From: Immundisolibacteraceae bacterium
Lineage (GTDB): Bacteria > Pseudomonadota > Gammaproteobacteria > Immundisolibacterales > Immundisolibacteraceae
DNA length: 17,522 nt
NCBI GenBank assembly: GCA_016763355.1
Contig: JAESTY010000202.1
Span: 1-17,522 of the forward strand
Direction of reading: 5' to 3'
Position 1 is the first letter of the stretch; every line of letters begins with the position of its first letter. The notes under the pieces were generated by a model, which saw nothing but the letters and a program-made list of their open reading frames with translations, was not told the DNA's origin and ran no database searches. The translations under genes and the position numbers were made by a program. This document shows, piece after piece, positions 6,821 through 15,642 of this stretch.

Positions 6821-9800
6821 TTAACCAAATTCCCACTCACGCCAGCCACCAATACGGGGAAAATAGAGCCCCATTTTAATCCTCTGTTCGCCAGTCTGCT
6901 GCATCATTTCCCCATAACGCTGCAATTGTGGTGCGTAACGCAACTGTTCCTGATCAAGAAAGCCGTCGATATCGCCGCCGCTGCGATAGCCGGTTTTGTA
7001 ATCAATTATCCAGCGACAACCATCGCCATCGATAAAAGTTCGATCAATGACCAGATTGATTGGCCGACCCTGACGAAACCAGGTCAACGCATATTCACTC
7101 TGGTTCTGACTGCCTCCTGCCAGTATCCAGCGACCGCGGCCATCAATCACCGCCCGGTTCAGCGTGTCGAGAACGACGCCAGAGGCTTTAGCAACTTCTG
7201 TAGCAGCAACCCCTTGCTGAGCAAGCTGATGTTCAATCAAATGCGCCGTCCTGGCGATGTATTCGTCCCAATCGGTGTCAGTTAGCTCACTGAGCCGGCA
7301 CAGATGACGATGCACCACCAGGCCGATGACTCGGGCAGTTTCACCGGCCCAGGAAAACTCAATCGCCTCACCATCACCGCCCACGTCAACCTGGCGGCCG
7401 GCGCCTAAAGATTCAGGCAGTGACGGCGCAACCCAGTCAGGCTTTAACCGCCGCCAGGTCAATAAATTTTCAGGGCTGTTATCTGGATTCGGCACAGCTT
7501 CAACAGCATCATCTGCGATTCTATTTTCCAGCGAGTCGATAAAACGGTTACCGATTTGCGGCCAGAGCGGCGCTAGTAACGAACCGGATTTGGGTTCCCT
7601 GACATCACCCTCGTCATCGACCTTTAGTAATGCAAATAGATGCACCTGATAACGGGCCCGAGTGAATCCAACGTATAGCAGCCGTAGTTGCTCCTGCTTG
7701 ACCCGCTGTTTCTCCAGGCTCTGAATGTACTGATAAATAGGGTGATGTTTATCGTAGGAAGACCTGATTGGTGCCAGCAAAAATTCTGCGTCGCTGGAGA
7801 TTGTCGAGTGTCCCTCCCAGGCCAACAGTGGCGCCTCATCTGCCCGACCACCTTTTTCCAGAGCAGGAATAAACACCCGGTCAAATTGCAGGCCTTTCGA
7901 CTTGTGAATGGTCATCACCTGCAAGGTTGAATCATCCAGACCACCGCTGCTGGAATATGCACCCGCTACCAGTTCCTGCAGGCCTTCAACACTCAGCAGT
8001 TGACCCGAGCGCTGAGCCTGGTCGAGCAAATTCAGAAAACGGTCCGCATCAGCCAGGTCATTCGCACCAGATACCAGCGCAGGGCCAGATAAGGACAACC
8101 AGAGCTGTTCTACCCTGCTTCCTAACCGCAGCGCCAGGTTTGCAGACAGACGTTGATAATGATTATTAAATTCAACCAACCGCTGCAGACCTGATTCGGA
8201 GAATTGCTGGCACAGTTCTGCAGTCGCCAGGGTTTCCTGCAACAGATCCGCCACCGCCCGCCGCGGCCCCGATCTATCTAACAGCAAGGTTAAATCAGCA
8301 AGGCTAATACCAACACAGGGGCCATGCAGTAGCGCAAGCCAGCCGACCCGGTCCGCCGGATGCAGCAGTGCCCGCGCTATCGCCAGTAAATCCAGCACCG
8401 CACCATTTCTAGCTAGGGGTTCTAACTCCACCGCCTGAAATCGAATACCACTGGCTCTTAATAGCGGCAAAAGCTGCACAAGATGCGGCCGACTCCGAAC
8501 CAGAATCGCATCGCCATCACTCTGCTCACCCAGCAGCTCAATAATCCGTTGCGCTTCAGCCACCCGGCCCTGTTCTAAATCAAAACCATGGCAATACAAA
8601 TTCGACTTATCATCGCCAACTCGGGCGGTCTCAGAGGCAGAAAAACTCACTGCGCCGCTATTAATATCATTCGTCGCCGGAAACAGCTCCGCAAACAGCC
8701 GGTTATTCGCCTCAACCAGGCTTCGGTCTGAACGGAAATTCGCACTCAAGGTCAGTGGTTCGAGTTTCAGGTCGCCAATCGGATGCTCACGCACCCGCAA
8801 AAACAAACCAACATCGGCCTCACGAAATCGATAAATCGACTGCATCGGATCACCAACTAGAAACAGCGTGCGGCCATCGCCGGCTTGCCAACCGGCTGTT
8901 AGCAGTGCGATCAACTGAATCTGTAGCCAGGACGTATCCTGAAATTCATCAACCAAAAGGTGTTGAATTTTATAATCCAGCGCCAGCGCCAGATCAGTGG
9001 GCCCATGCTCATCGCTGAGCGCCTGCAAGGCTCGCAGCGATAATTCAGCAAAATCGCCTTCGCTTCGCGCCTGAAACACCAGTATTAATTCTGCTGCCGC
9101 GTAGTGAAGCACTACCACCATGGCTCTGATCAGTTCAGCGTCTTCATCACTGAGTTGCGGTTCTGGTAATCCAATCAGCGCCTGTAACGCAGCGACCGCT
9201 TTAGGCGTCTCAGTAAAACCGATTAGCAGTTCAACCATGTCTGCTTTACGCTGCTGAGGTTCACCCTTACCAGCCGGGAAACCGGCCCTTTTGTCGACGG
9301 TTTTTCGAGGGTTACCATCGACCTTAAGAAGTAGCTGAGCAACCGCACACCAATAGCGCATCTGCTCTAGGACCGTTGCAGAAGCCAGACCATCCGCTGG
9401 CTGTTTCAATCCAGCAGCTAGCTCAGGTTTATCAACGGCTAGATTATCAGCGGCATAGTTGGCAAGTTCATCGAGTTGAGCCAGCCATTGACCCGGCATC
9501 TGCTGTTGCCATTGCTTTAACTGGGTCACACAAAGCCGCTCAAGACTCATTTCCATCTGCAGACGAAACTGATCGAACTGCTGCGGATGGGGCAAAGCTT
9601 TTAACCACTGATCACGACGACCCAGCATCTGCACTAGCAGATCTTCCAGCTGGCTCCGACGATTGTCCAGGTGCTGCAGCAGGGTGATCAACTCTTTGCT
9701 GCAAGGAGAGTCTGCCCCCAGCCCGGCTAATAACTCCCGAGCCGCCTGGCGATATAACAAAACAGGATTATCGCTGGGTGCCAGACGTACTCCACTACCT

Positions 9801-10198
9801 GCCAGTAACGGCAACGCCTGATTAAGGCCCTGACTCAGGGAATCGATGGTCTGAATCCGTAAGCGACTGGGCTGCTCAATCAACCCCCACTGCAGTTCAG
9901 AATCTCGGTCACGAACCGCTCGAGCCAGCTGCCAGCCGGCTGCCTGGAATGGATCATCCGGTGATGGTTGTTCGGCCTGATGAAGCTGCTCCACTACCCG
10001 AGCCCGCATCTCTGTCGCTGCTTTTCGGGTGAAAGTAATCGCCAGAACCTGCTCTGGCTGCTCAACTCTATTTAAAAGCGTTAGGTAGCGACGAATCAAT
10101 AATTCGGTTTTACCAGATCCTGCCGGGGCCTGGACAGTAAATGAACCATCAGCGTCCAGGGACTGCTCTCTAACCCGAAAATCAGTTGGCTGACTCAT
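6821..10198 (-). CDS. AddA-like UvrD-family helicase-nuclease (DNA end resection)
   Basis: This 1125-residue protein is a superfamily 1A helicase fused to a RecB-type nuclease, the AddA arrangement. Helicase motifs are complete: Walker A APAGSGKT (24-31), Ia ITFTRKAATEM (54-64), II VDEFQD (416-421), III GDPMQSIYRFR (449-459), IV SANFR (485-489), V TIHKSKGLQFD (763-773) and VI VGFTRAR (843-849). The C-terminal nuclease shows GLVVHRHL (959-966), IDR (1051-1053), DYK (1066-1068) and QLQRY (1091-1095), so the acidic, lysine and histidine residues expected for cleavage are present. It should unwind and degrade DNA from double-strand ends together with the AddB-like partner, whose gene overlaps it by 4 nt (ATGA). 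A GGGAG lies 9 nt before its ATG. I leave the symbol empty because this gammaproteobacterial branch differs from classical addA. Confidence 0.93.
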   Translation of the reverse strand: MSQPTDFRVREQSLDADGSFTVQAPAGSGKTELLIRRYLTLLNRVEQPEQVLAITFTRKAATEMRARVVEQLHQAEQPSPDDPFQAAGWQLARAVRDRDSELQWGLIEQPSRLRIQTIDSLSQGLNQALPLLAGSGVRLAPSDNPVLLYRQAARELLAGLGADSPCSKELITLLQHLDNRRSQLEDLLVQMLGRRDQWLKALPHPQQFDQFRLQMEMSLERLCVTQLKQWQQQMPGQWLAQLDELANYAADNLAVDKPELAAGLKQPADGLASATVLEQMRYWCAVAQLLLKVDGNPRKTVDKRAGFPAGKGEPQQRKADMVELLIGFTETPKAVAALQALIGLPEPQLSDEDAELIRAMVVVLHYAAAELILVFQARSEGDFAELSLRALQALSDEHGPTDLALALDYKIQHLLVDEFQDTSWLQIQLIALLTAGWQAGDGRTLFLVGDPMQSIYRFREADVGLFLRVREHPIGDLKLEPLTLSANFRSDRSLVEANNRLFAELFPATNDINSGAVSFSASETARVGDDKSNLYCHGFDLEQGRVAEAQRIIELLGEQSDGDAILVRSRPHLVQLLPLLRASGIRFQAVELEPLARNGAVLDLLAIARALLHPADRVGWLALLHGPCVGISLADLTLLLDRSGPRRAVADLLQETLATAELCQQFSESGLQRLVEFNNHYQRLSANLALRLGSRVEQLWLSLSGPALVSGANDLADADRFLNLLDQAQRSGQLLSVEGLQELVAGAYSSSGGLDDSTLQVMTIHKSKGLQFDRVFIPALEKGGRADEAPLLAWEGHSTISSDAEFLLAPIRSSYDKHHPIYQYIQSLEKQRVKQEQLRLLYVGFTRARYQVHLFALLKVDDEGDVREPKSGSLLAPLWPQIGNRFIDSLENRIADDAVEAVPNPDNSPENLLTWRRLKPDWVAPSLPESLGAGRQVDVGGDGEAIEFSWAGETARVIGLVVHRHLCRLSELTDTDWDEYIARTAHLIEHQLAQQGVAATEVAKASGVVLDTLNRAVIDGRGRWILAGGSQNQSEYALTWFRQGRPINLVIDRTFIDGDGCRWIIDYKTGYRSGGDIDGFLDQEQLRYAPQLQRYGEMMQQTGEQRIKMGLYFPRIGGWREWEFG

Positions 10199-12927
10199 GG
10201 GCCATTGCTCCCAGCATCATCCTGATGATTTGCCAATTCACCAATTCGACATACCAGCTGCAGCTCGCAGTAACGACACACGGTTTCCTTGTGCGGCGTG
10301 ACCCCAGCCTCGCCTCGAAGAAACTCACCAGCGAGCCCATCGAGCTGGTCAGACCAGATCTGGCGCAATTCGGACCAGGCCGGTTCGTCGCTACTATTTT
10401 TGCGTTTATTCGGTGATAGCCCGCCTTCGCCGGCCTCCACAAATCCCAACTTGCCAGGCTTAAGTTGCGCAACCGCAATACCGGCCGGCTGATCAAACTG
10501 ACGCTGATAAAGCGGCAACTGCGGTGCCACCAGGCGTCGATCAAACCACTGATTACGACTGACCTCACCACTCTTATAATCAATCACCACCTGACGACCA
10601 TCCGCCAGTTTGTCGACCCGATCAATCCGGCCCCTCACCGACAACCCGGCAACCGTTACCTCTACCTGCTGCTCAAACCCCTCAACGGTGAAAGGTTCAC
10701 GCTTTAACTCTTCCACTATCCAGCGCTGCAACAGAGTTTGTAAGCGCTGTTGCTCGAGGCGCTGATCGACCCCACTACCGAGCGCAGAATATTCTTTAAC
10801 CCCATCCGCCACCGCCGCTGAAACTGCCTTAACAACCTTCTGTTCTCGCTGCTCATCGTTAAGCGCCCGCAGCGCTTCGCTATTGCCCAGGTCACGCCAG
10901 AAATACTCCAGTGCCTGATGCATCAAACTACCGCGCTGCATCGCATCAAGCCCGGGGGTTGGCTCATTGGGCTCACTAGTTCGCAACCGTTTCCGCACAT
11001 AAGCCTTAAATGGACATTCCGCCTGGTCCTGAAATAGTCCAGCTCCACCTTTGGCCGTAACCTGCTCAGGCAGTGCCAAACCTACTGCATCCGCATAGTA
11101 TTCAAGCGAACTTTGTTGACCAGGTGTTGCCTGGCCGGCAGCAAAAATCAATTCGGCTGGCGACACCTTTTCAAGTGTTATCAACTCACTGTTACTCCAG
11201 TCCAGTAACGCGGTTGGCGACCGTTCACCGGCCTCACCACCCCGGCTATAACTGATCATCAACTCTGCACCGCTTACCTGCCATCCGGCGATCTCACCTC
11301 GGGCGGCCCGCAGGCTCCAGGCCGGAGAACTACCAGGCATATCAAACTGACGCTGCAACGGTAACGGCAAGAACGGGTTGCTATTCTGAGGCGATGGAAA
11401 CTGACGATCATCAAGACCCACCACCCAGATGGCGTCGAACTGAGCTGGCCAGGGCTCAATATTCGACAGTAGCTGCACGGTTGCATCGCTATTGAGCGGT
11501 TGGAACCGACGTTGGCCGGCCAATTGCTTCAACAGCCGCAGCGCAGCAGCAAGATCTAACTCCCCGGCGATACGATCCATGCCAGCAAACTGCGCCAGTA
11601 GATCCTGCCAGGCACTTAAGGTCTGATAAAGATCGCTACTCAGGGGCTGACCCCCAGGCCAACCCCAGAGCTGGAGCTGTTCAACAAATAGTTTGGTCCA
11701 GCCACTAGGGACCTTTCTGCCAGAGGCGGTTTGTAGCAGCGCGTGAGATGCCTCAAAACGCCCAGCCAGAGTCGGTAAATCTACCTTGCGGATTCCCCGA
11801 TACTTACCAGAGCCAATCAGGTTTTGCGGTTCACCCGGTCCGAGCTGCAGTTTATTAAGCTCACGTAACGCCAGATCAAGCTCGGCGCGCTGATCACGGC
11901 TATCTGGACCGCCAATAAAAGGGCTTAATAAAACGTCAGTAAGCCGCTCCAGCGGAATTTTCCAGCTCAGCAAATTCAGCAGTTGTAGCGCATCAGAGAC
12001 CAGCCGGTATTCAGCCAGTGGCTCGCCAATCGCAATCGCATAGTCGGTGGAGGTTGCTGCTTCAGCACCGACTAGCTGGCGGGGGTGAAAAATTCGTTGA
12101 AAAGTTGCGTCTATCTGCTTACGCCGTTGCATCAGGTCAGCAATAACGATCGCCAGACGCTGACCTGGAAATTCAGCTAACCGCTGTCGCGCCCAGACTG
12201 CGGCAGCCAGCAGCTCCTGCTGATCATCGGTTGCGGTTCGGCAGACTATCGCGGTCGATTCACCGGACTGCTGCTCAAAACCATCATCATCGTCACTCCA
12301 GCGAGGAATCAGTAGGTCACAGCCTAGTTGCTGCAGGGTTTGATGCAGCGCGCGCTGTACGGGAGTGAAGCGGTCAAACCCGGCAAAGCAGAACTGGGCT
12401 ACCGCCGACTCGCCGCCATTACCGGCCCAAAACGACATTAATTGCTGCAACAACTCTGGATTAGCCAGATCTGCAGACCAGCCAGCCTGTTCGCGCCAGC
12501 GGTTATCCCGCAGCAGGGTCGCGTACTGCTGGGCCCAACCCTGGAATGCGCTGACATCTGCGCTAACCGGACCATCAAGTTCTCGACTGCTAATCCGCCA
12601 CTGCTGCAACAACTGCCAGGCCTGGCGTGCGCTCTGGGCGGTCTGTTGAATATCAAGCAGTCCAGGGGCTTTTTCGCCAATCAGCCGCTGCCACAGCAAG
12701 CGTTCCTCCGCATCACTAAGCAGCCGATCCGCGGTAGCGAAACCCTCGTCCTGAGCCTGCTGCCAGCAACGCTGCAACCAGGCCTCGTAGGGCAATACAT
12801 CTGGGGTTTGCCAGACCACCAGACCATTACCATGCTGATAATCTGCATATTGACGCAGCAGGCTTTGCGCCAGACGCGCACTTGAAGTGACGGTGGTTCT
12901 GCCCGTCAACTGATTAATAATCGACAC
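10195..12927 (-). CDS. AddB-like PD-(D/E)XK nuclease with iron-sulfur staple
   Basis: The 910-residue product is the partner of the AddA-like helicase. The N-terminus (TGRTTVTSSARLAQSLL) occupies the place of a Walker A but lacks GKT, so its helicase-like part should not hydrolyse ATP. The C-terminus holds a RecB-type nuclease: GSLMH (His670), GRIDRVD (766-772), VIDYKSG (781-787) and QLPLYQ (803-808). Four cysteines fit the AddB iron-sulfur staple: Cys638 (AECPFKAY) and C-x2-C-x5-C at 884, 887 and 893. This corresponds to the protein type called 'probable DNA repair protein' in gammaproteobacteria. It appears to start at a GTG with GGGAG only 4 nt upstream. It lies 31 nt after the acyl-CoA ligase and overlaps the AddA-like gene, so all three are probably on one transcript. 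Confidence 0.9.
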   Translation of the reverse strand: MSIINQLTGRTTVTSSARLAQSLLRQYADYQHGNGLVVWQTPDVLPYEAWLQRCWQQAQDEGFATADRLLSDAEERLLWQRLIGEKAPGLLDIQQTAQSARQAWQLLQQWRISSRELDGPVSADVSAFQGWAQQYATLLRDNRWREQAGWSADLANPELLQQLMSFWAGNGGESAVAQFCFAGFDRFTPVQRALHQTLQQLGCDLLIPRWSDDDDGFEQQSGESTAIVCRTATDDQQELLAAAVWARQRLAEFPGQRLAIVIADLMQRRKQIDATFQRIFHPRQLVGAEAATSTDYAIAIGEPLAEYRLVSDALQLLNLLSWKIPLERLTDVLLSPFIGGPDSRDQRAELDLALRELNKLQLGPGEPQNLIGSGKYRGIRKVDLPTLAGRFEASHALLQTASGRKVPSGWTKLFVEQLQLWGWPGGQPLSSDLYQTLSAWQDLLAQFAGMDRIAGELDLAAALRLLKQLAGQRRFQPLNSDATVQLLSNIEPWPAQFDAIWVVGLDDRQFPSPQNSNPFLPLPLQRQFDMPGSSPAWSLRAARGEIAGWQVSGAELMISYSRGGEAGERSPTALLDWSNSELITLEKVSPAELIFAAGQATPGQQSSLEYYADAVGLALPEQVTAKGGAGLFQDQAECPFKAYVRKRLRTSEPNEPTPGLDAMQRGSLMHQALEYFWRDLGNSEALRALNDEQREQKVVKAVSAAVADGVKEYSALGSGVDQRLEQQRLQTLLQRWIVEELKREPFTVEGFEQQVEVTVAGLSVRGRIDRVDKLADGRQVVIDYKSGEVSRNQWFDRRLVAPQLPLYQRQFDQPAGIAVAQLKPGKLGFVEAGEGGLSPNKRKNSSDEPAWSELRQIWSDQLDGLAGEFLRGEAGVTPHKETVCRYCELQLVCRIGELANHQDDAGSNGP

Positions 12928-12958
12928 TAAACTCCCAGTGTTTTTTTAGTTTTGTTAT

Positions 12959-14605
12959 TTATCGTAATGAATCATCGGGCAGCATCTGACTGGCCTGTTC
13001 TCGAAGTTGAAACTTCTGAATTTTGCCAGTGGCAGTACGCGGCATTATCGCCAGAATCTCCAGCCGCTCCGGGGTGTAATGGCGCGCCATCTGCTGCTCT
13101 TCAAAATAGCCCTGCATGGCTTTAAAACTCAGAGATTCACCAGGCTTGAGGGTCACAAATGCACAGCCGCGTTCACCTAAACGTTGATCCGGCATCGCCA
13201 CCACCGCCGCATCGGCAATCGCCGGATGACGATAGAGCAATCCTTCGACCTCAGCTACCGGTACGTTTTCACCGCCACGAATAATAATGTCCTTGGTGCG
13301 GCCAGCAATACGGATATAACCATTCGCATCCATTACTGCTCGATCACCGGTTTTAAACCAGCCATCGTCGTCATGGTCGTAAGCCTCAGGACGTTTTAAA
13401 TAACCGACAAAATTGGTACCACCACCGACCAATAAATCGCCTTCGGTGCCGGCCGGCTGAGCCTGGCCCTGCTCATCAACTACTTTCACCGCCGTGCCAG
13501 GCAGCGCACTGCCGTCACTACCCAAAATTTGCGCCAGGGTATCGCCAGGTTTACTCAGGGTGACCACACCACACTCGGTCATACCCCAACCAGCGTAAGC
13601 GTTAATGCCTAATTCTGTAACCTGCTCGAGCAGCACCTCAGGGATAGGCGCACCGCCACAAACAAAGGTTTTAAAGGTACCGTCGTGTAATTTCTCACGG
13701 GCGCTGGCGCTGGCTAGATCACTCAAGAAGGGTGTCGCCCCCATGGTGAAGGTAACGCCTTCCTCGGCAATGATTTCCCAGGCCCGATTAGCATCCCAGA
13801 CATCCTGTAATACCAGGGGCACGCCAAGCATCACCGACAGCATCAGGCCATACATAAAGCCGGTTTGATGGGCCAGAGGCGAGGCCATCAAACAGACCAG
13901 ATCACTATCGAGTTTAAGCGCTTGAATATATTCGCGAGTGCCAAAAATTAGGGTGTTCGATGGCTGCATCACGCCCTTGGGCTGACCGGTGGTGCCCGAG
14001 GTGTATAGCAGTTGCATCACCCGGTTGGCATCGTGGCCGCGCTCGGCATAAAGCGCTTCCACTGCTTTGCGATCAGCAATTGGTTGCAATAATTCACGTT
14101 CAAAACTGCCGTCGCCATCATCACCGATCACTAGCAGATGCTGCATCGCAGGCAGATCAGCTGATATCGAATCGATCATTGCTGGATAATCAAAATCACG
14201 GAAGTGCTCTGCGACAATCACCACTTTAGCGTCGGCAAACTTAAGCATGAAGCCCAATTCACGCTGGCGGAATATCGGCATTAACGGATTACTGACCGCA
14301 CCAATACGCACACAAGCCAGGTGAATCGCCACAAACTGCCACCAGTTCGGCAGCTGAAACGCCACCACATCACCGACCTCAACACCAAGCCGAGCCAGCC
14401 CCAGTGCGATGCGATCAACCTGTTCACTGAGTTCGCCATGGGTCATCGACAGTCGAGTTCCGCGACCACTGTTGTTATCAACAATCGCCACCGCGTCCGC
14501 ATCACGATTTCGGTTGTCATCGAGATAGTCGGTCAGCAGTCGGTCACTCCAGTCACCGGTAGAACGACAGCTGTCTACCCGTGATGCTGGCAAAATAATT
14601 TCCAT
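12959..14605 (-). CDS. Acyl-CoA ligase, cyclohexanecarboxylate-CoA ligase-like
   Basis: This AMP-forming ligase activates a carboxylic acid to its CoA ester through an acyl-adenylate. With the ATG at 14605 it has 548 residues, and AGAGG lies 5 nt upstream; the open frame to 14773 adds 56 codons that resemble no ligase. Motifs are complete: the phosphate loop YTSGTTGQPKG (201-211), WGMTECG (340-346), KTGDR (418-422), GRTKDIIIRGGENV (435-448) and the catalytic Lys528 in PRTATGKIQKF. The N-terminal pattern (LPASRV, then TGDWSDRLLTDYLDD, FQLPNWWQF and SNPLMPIFRQREL) matches proteins usually named cyclohexanecarboxylate-CoA ligase (AliA-like); the true substrate could be another cyclic or medium-chain acid. 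It is divergent from the BadH-like SDR and is followed at 31 nt by the AddB-like gene. Confidence 0.87.
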   Translation of the reverse strand: MEIILPASRVDSCRSTGDWSDRLLTDYLDDNRNRDADAVAIVDNNSGRGTRLSMTHGELSEQVDRIALGLARLGVEVGDVVAFQLPNWWQFVAIHLACVRIGAVSNPLMPIFRQRELGFMLKFADAKVVIVAEHFRDFDYPAMIDSISADLPAMQHLLVIGDDGDGSFERELLQPIADRKAVEALYAERGHDANRVMQLLYTSGTTGQPKGVMQPSNTLIFGTREYIQALKLDSDLVCLMASPLAHQTGFMYGLMLSVMLGVPLVLQDVWDANRAWEIIAEEGVTFTMGATPFLSDLASASAREKLHDGTFKTFVCGGAPIPEVLLEQVTELGINAYAGWGMTECGVVTLSKPGDTLAQILGSDGSALPGTAVKVVDEQGQAQPAGTEGDLLVGGGTNFVGYLKRPEAYDHDDDGWFKTGDRAVMDANGYIRIAGRTKDIIIRGGENVPVAEVEGLLYRHPAIADAAVVAMPDQRLGERGCAFVTLKPGESLSFKAMQGYFEEQQMARHYTPERLEILAIMPRTATGKIQKFQLREQASQMLPDDSLR

Positions 14606-14656
14606 ACAAGCCTCTCCCAATAAAGCTTTGGCACAGTGGTGCGCCCGAACATGCTC

Positions 14657-14672
14657 ACTATTATTTAATAGT
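14657..14672. promoter_or_regulatory. Inverted repeat in the divergent promoter region
   Basis: ACTATTA (14657-14663) and TAATAGT (14666-14672) form perfect 7-bp arms around two bases. A second, smaller dyad, CGATG (14673-14677) and CATCG (14685-14689), follows at once. Both sit in the 213-bp gap between the divergently transcribed ligase and SDR genes, 50-85 bp before the ligase start. For the ligase a candidate promoter overlaps them: TTACGA, 16 nt, then TATTAA on the minus strand. For the SDR only a poor match exists (TTGTGT, 17 nt, TACTAC, starting near 14752). The dyad could be an operator for a TetR- or MarR-like regulator controlling both genes, but no regulator gene is in the window. 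Confidence 0.4.
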
Positions 14673-14818
14673 CGATGATAATTCCATCGTAACGGAACGA
14701 GTATAGTCACCCGCCAACAATGCGTCAGCGGACAGCGCAAATAAAACACTGTTGTGTGGACCACCCCGATCAAGTACTACACAGCATTTCCTAATTCACA
14801 TAAGAGGAGTTTATCGAC

Positions 14819-15613
14819 ATGGATACCCAACTAGCTGGCAAATCGGTCATCGTCACAGGCGCTGCATCAAACATTGGCCGGGCTATTGCCCTCGGATTTG
14901 CCGCAGAAGGCGCAAAGATAACTATTGCAGACCTGGATAGCACCCTCGCCGAACAGGTTGCCGAGACTGCTCTGGCCCTTGGTGCCCAGGCCGTACAAGT
15001 AGTCAAAACCGACGTTACCGATCTGCAGGCTGTTCAGGCCATGGTCGCCAAAGCTAATAGCTATGGCGGCGTCCACGCCCTGGTTAACGCAGTGGGTTGG
15101 GATGATCTGATGTTTTTCACCGAAACCACACCGGAGTTCTGGCAGAAAATTATCCAGATCAATTTCGTCAGCGTGCTTAACCTGACCCAGACCTTGTTGC
15201 CGATCATGATCGAGCAGGGCGAAGGTTCCCTGGTTTGCATTAGCTCCGACGCCAGTCGTCAGGGCGAGCCCCGCGAGGCGGTCTATGGTGGTATGAAAGC
15301 GGCTGTGAACAGTTTCATGAAAACCATCGCCAAAGAAAATGGTCGCTACGGTATTCGCGCCAACCTGATCTGTCCGGGCGTTACCATGCCCGATGCCGAT
15401 GAGGCAGTCAGCGATAACAGCATGTGGTCCGACCGAGATGCGATGTTTACCCCAGACCAGCTAGAGAAAGTTGCCCGAGCCATGCCGCTGAAAAAAATTG
15501 GCAAGCCTCAGGATATAGCCAATGCGGCGGTGTTCTTGTCATCGAAGCTAGCAGCCGGTCACATTACCGGTCAGGTACTGAGTGTCAGCGGTGGCTATTC
15601 AATGGCGGGTTGA
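14819..15613 (+). CDS. SDR-family dehydrogenase, BadH-like
   Basis: This 264-residue protein is a classical short-chain dehydrogenase/reductase. It has the cofactor motif TGAASNIG (13-20), an Asp at 38 after the second strand (IADLD) that favours NAD over NADP, NAVG (90-93) in place of NNAG, the structural Asn115, and the catalytic set Ser143, Tyr156 and Lys160 (YGGMK). The C-terminus (ITGQVLSVSGGYSMAG) is typical. The overall pattern resembles 2-hydroxycyclohexanecarboxyl-CoA dehydrogenase (BadH), which would act downstream of a cyclohexanecarboxylate-CoA ligase in ring beta-oxidation; the ligase of that type is divergently transcribed next to it, which supports the idea. Assignment within SDRs by eye is uncertain. 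A strong AAGAGGAG lies 9 nt before the ATG. It converges on the second ligase with a 29-bp gap and no visible terminator. Confidence 0.85.
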   Translation: MDTQLAGKSVIVTGAASNIGRAIALGFAAEGAKITIADLDSTLAEQVAETALALGAQAVQVVKTDVTDLQAVQAMVAKANSYGGVHALVNAVGWDDLMFFTETTPEFWQKIIQINFVSVLNLTQTLLPIMIEQGEGSLVCISSDASRQGEPREAVYGGMKAAVNSFMKTIAKENGRYGIRANLICPGVTMPDADEAVSDNSMWSDRDAMFTPDQLEKVARAMPLKKIGKPQDIANAAVFLSSKLAAGHITGQVLSVSGGYSMAG

Positions 15614-15642
15614 CCCCAGAACTCGTGCAGTTGGCAGTGGCG

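Noticed and set aside
6746..7285. 179-codon open frame opposite the end of the AddA-like gene
   Set aside because: It is antisense to the conserved nuclease domain; such open frames are expected opposite a long GC-biased gene.
14606..14773. 56-codon upstream extension of the cyclohexanecarboxylate-type ligase
   Set aside because: The extension is unlike any ligase and runs through the divergent promoter region; the ATG at 14605 has a good ribosome-binding site.
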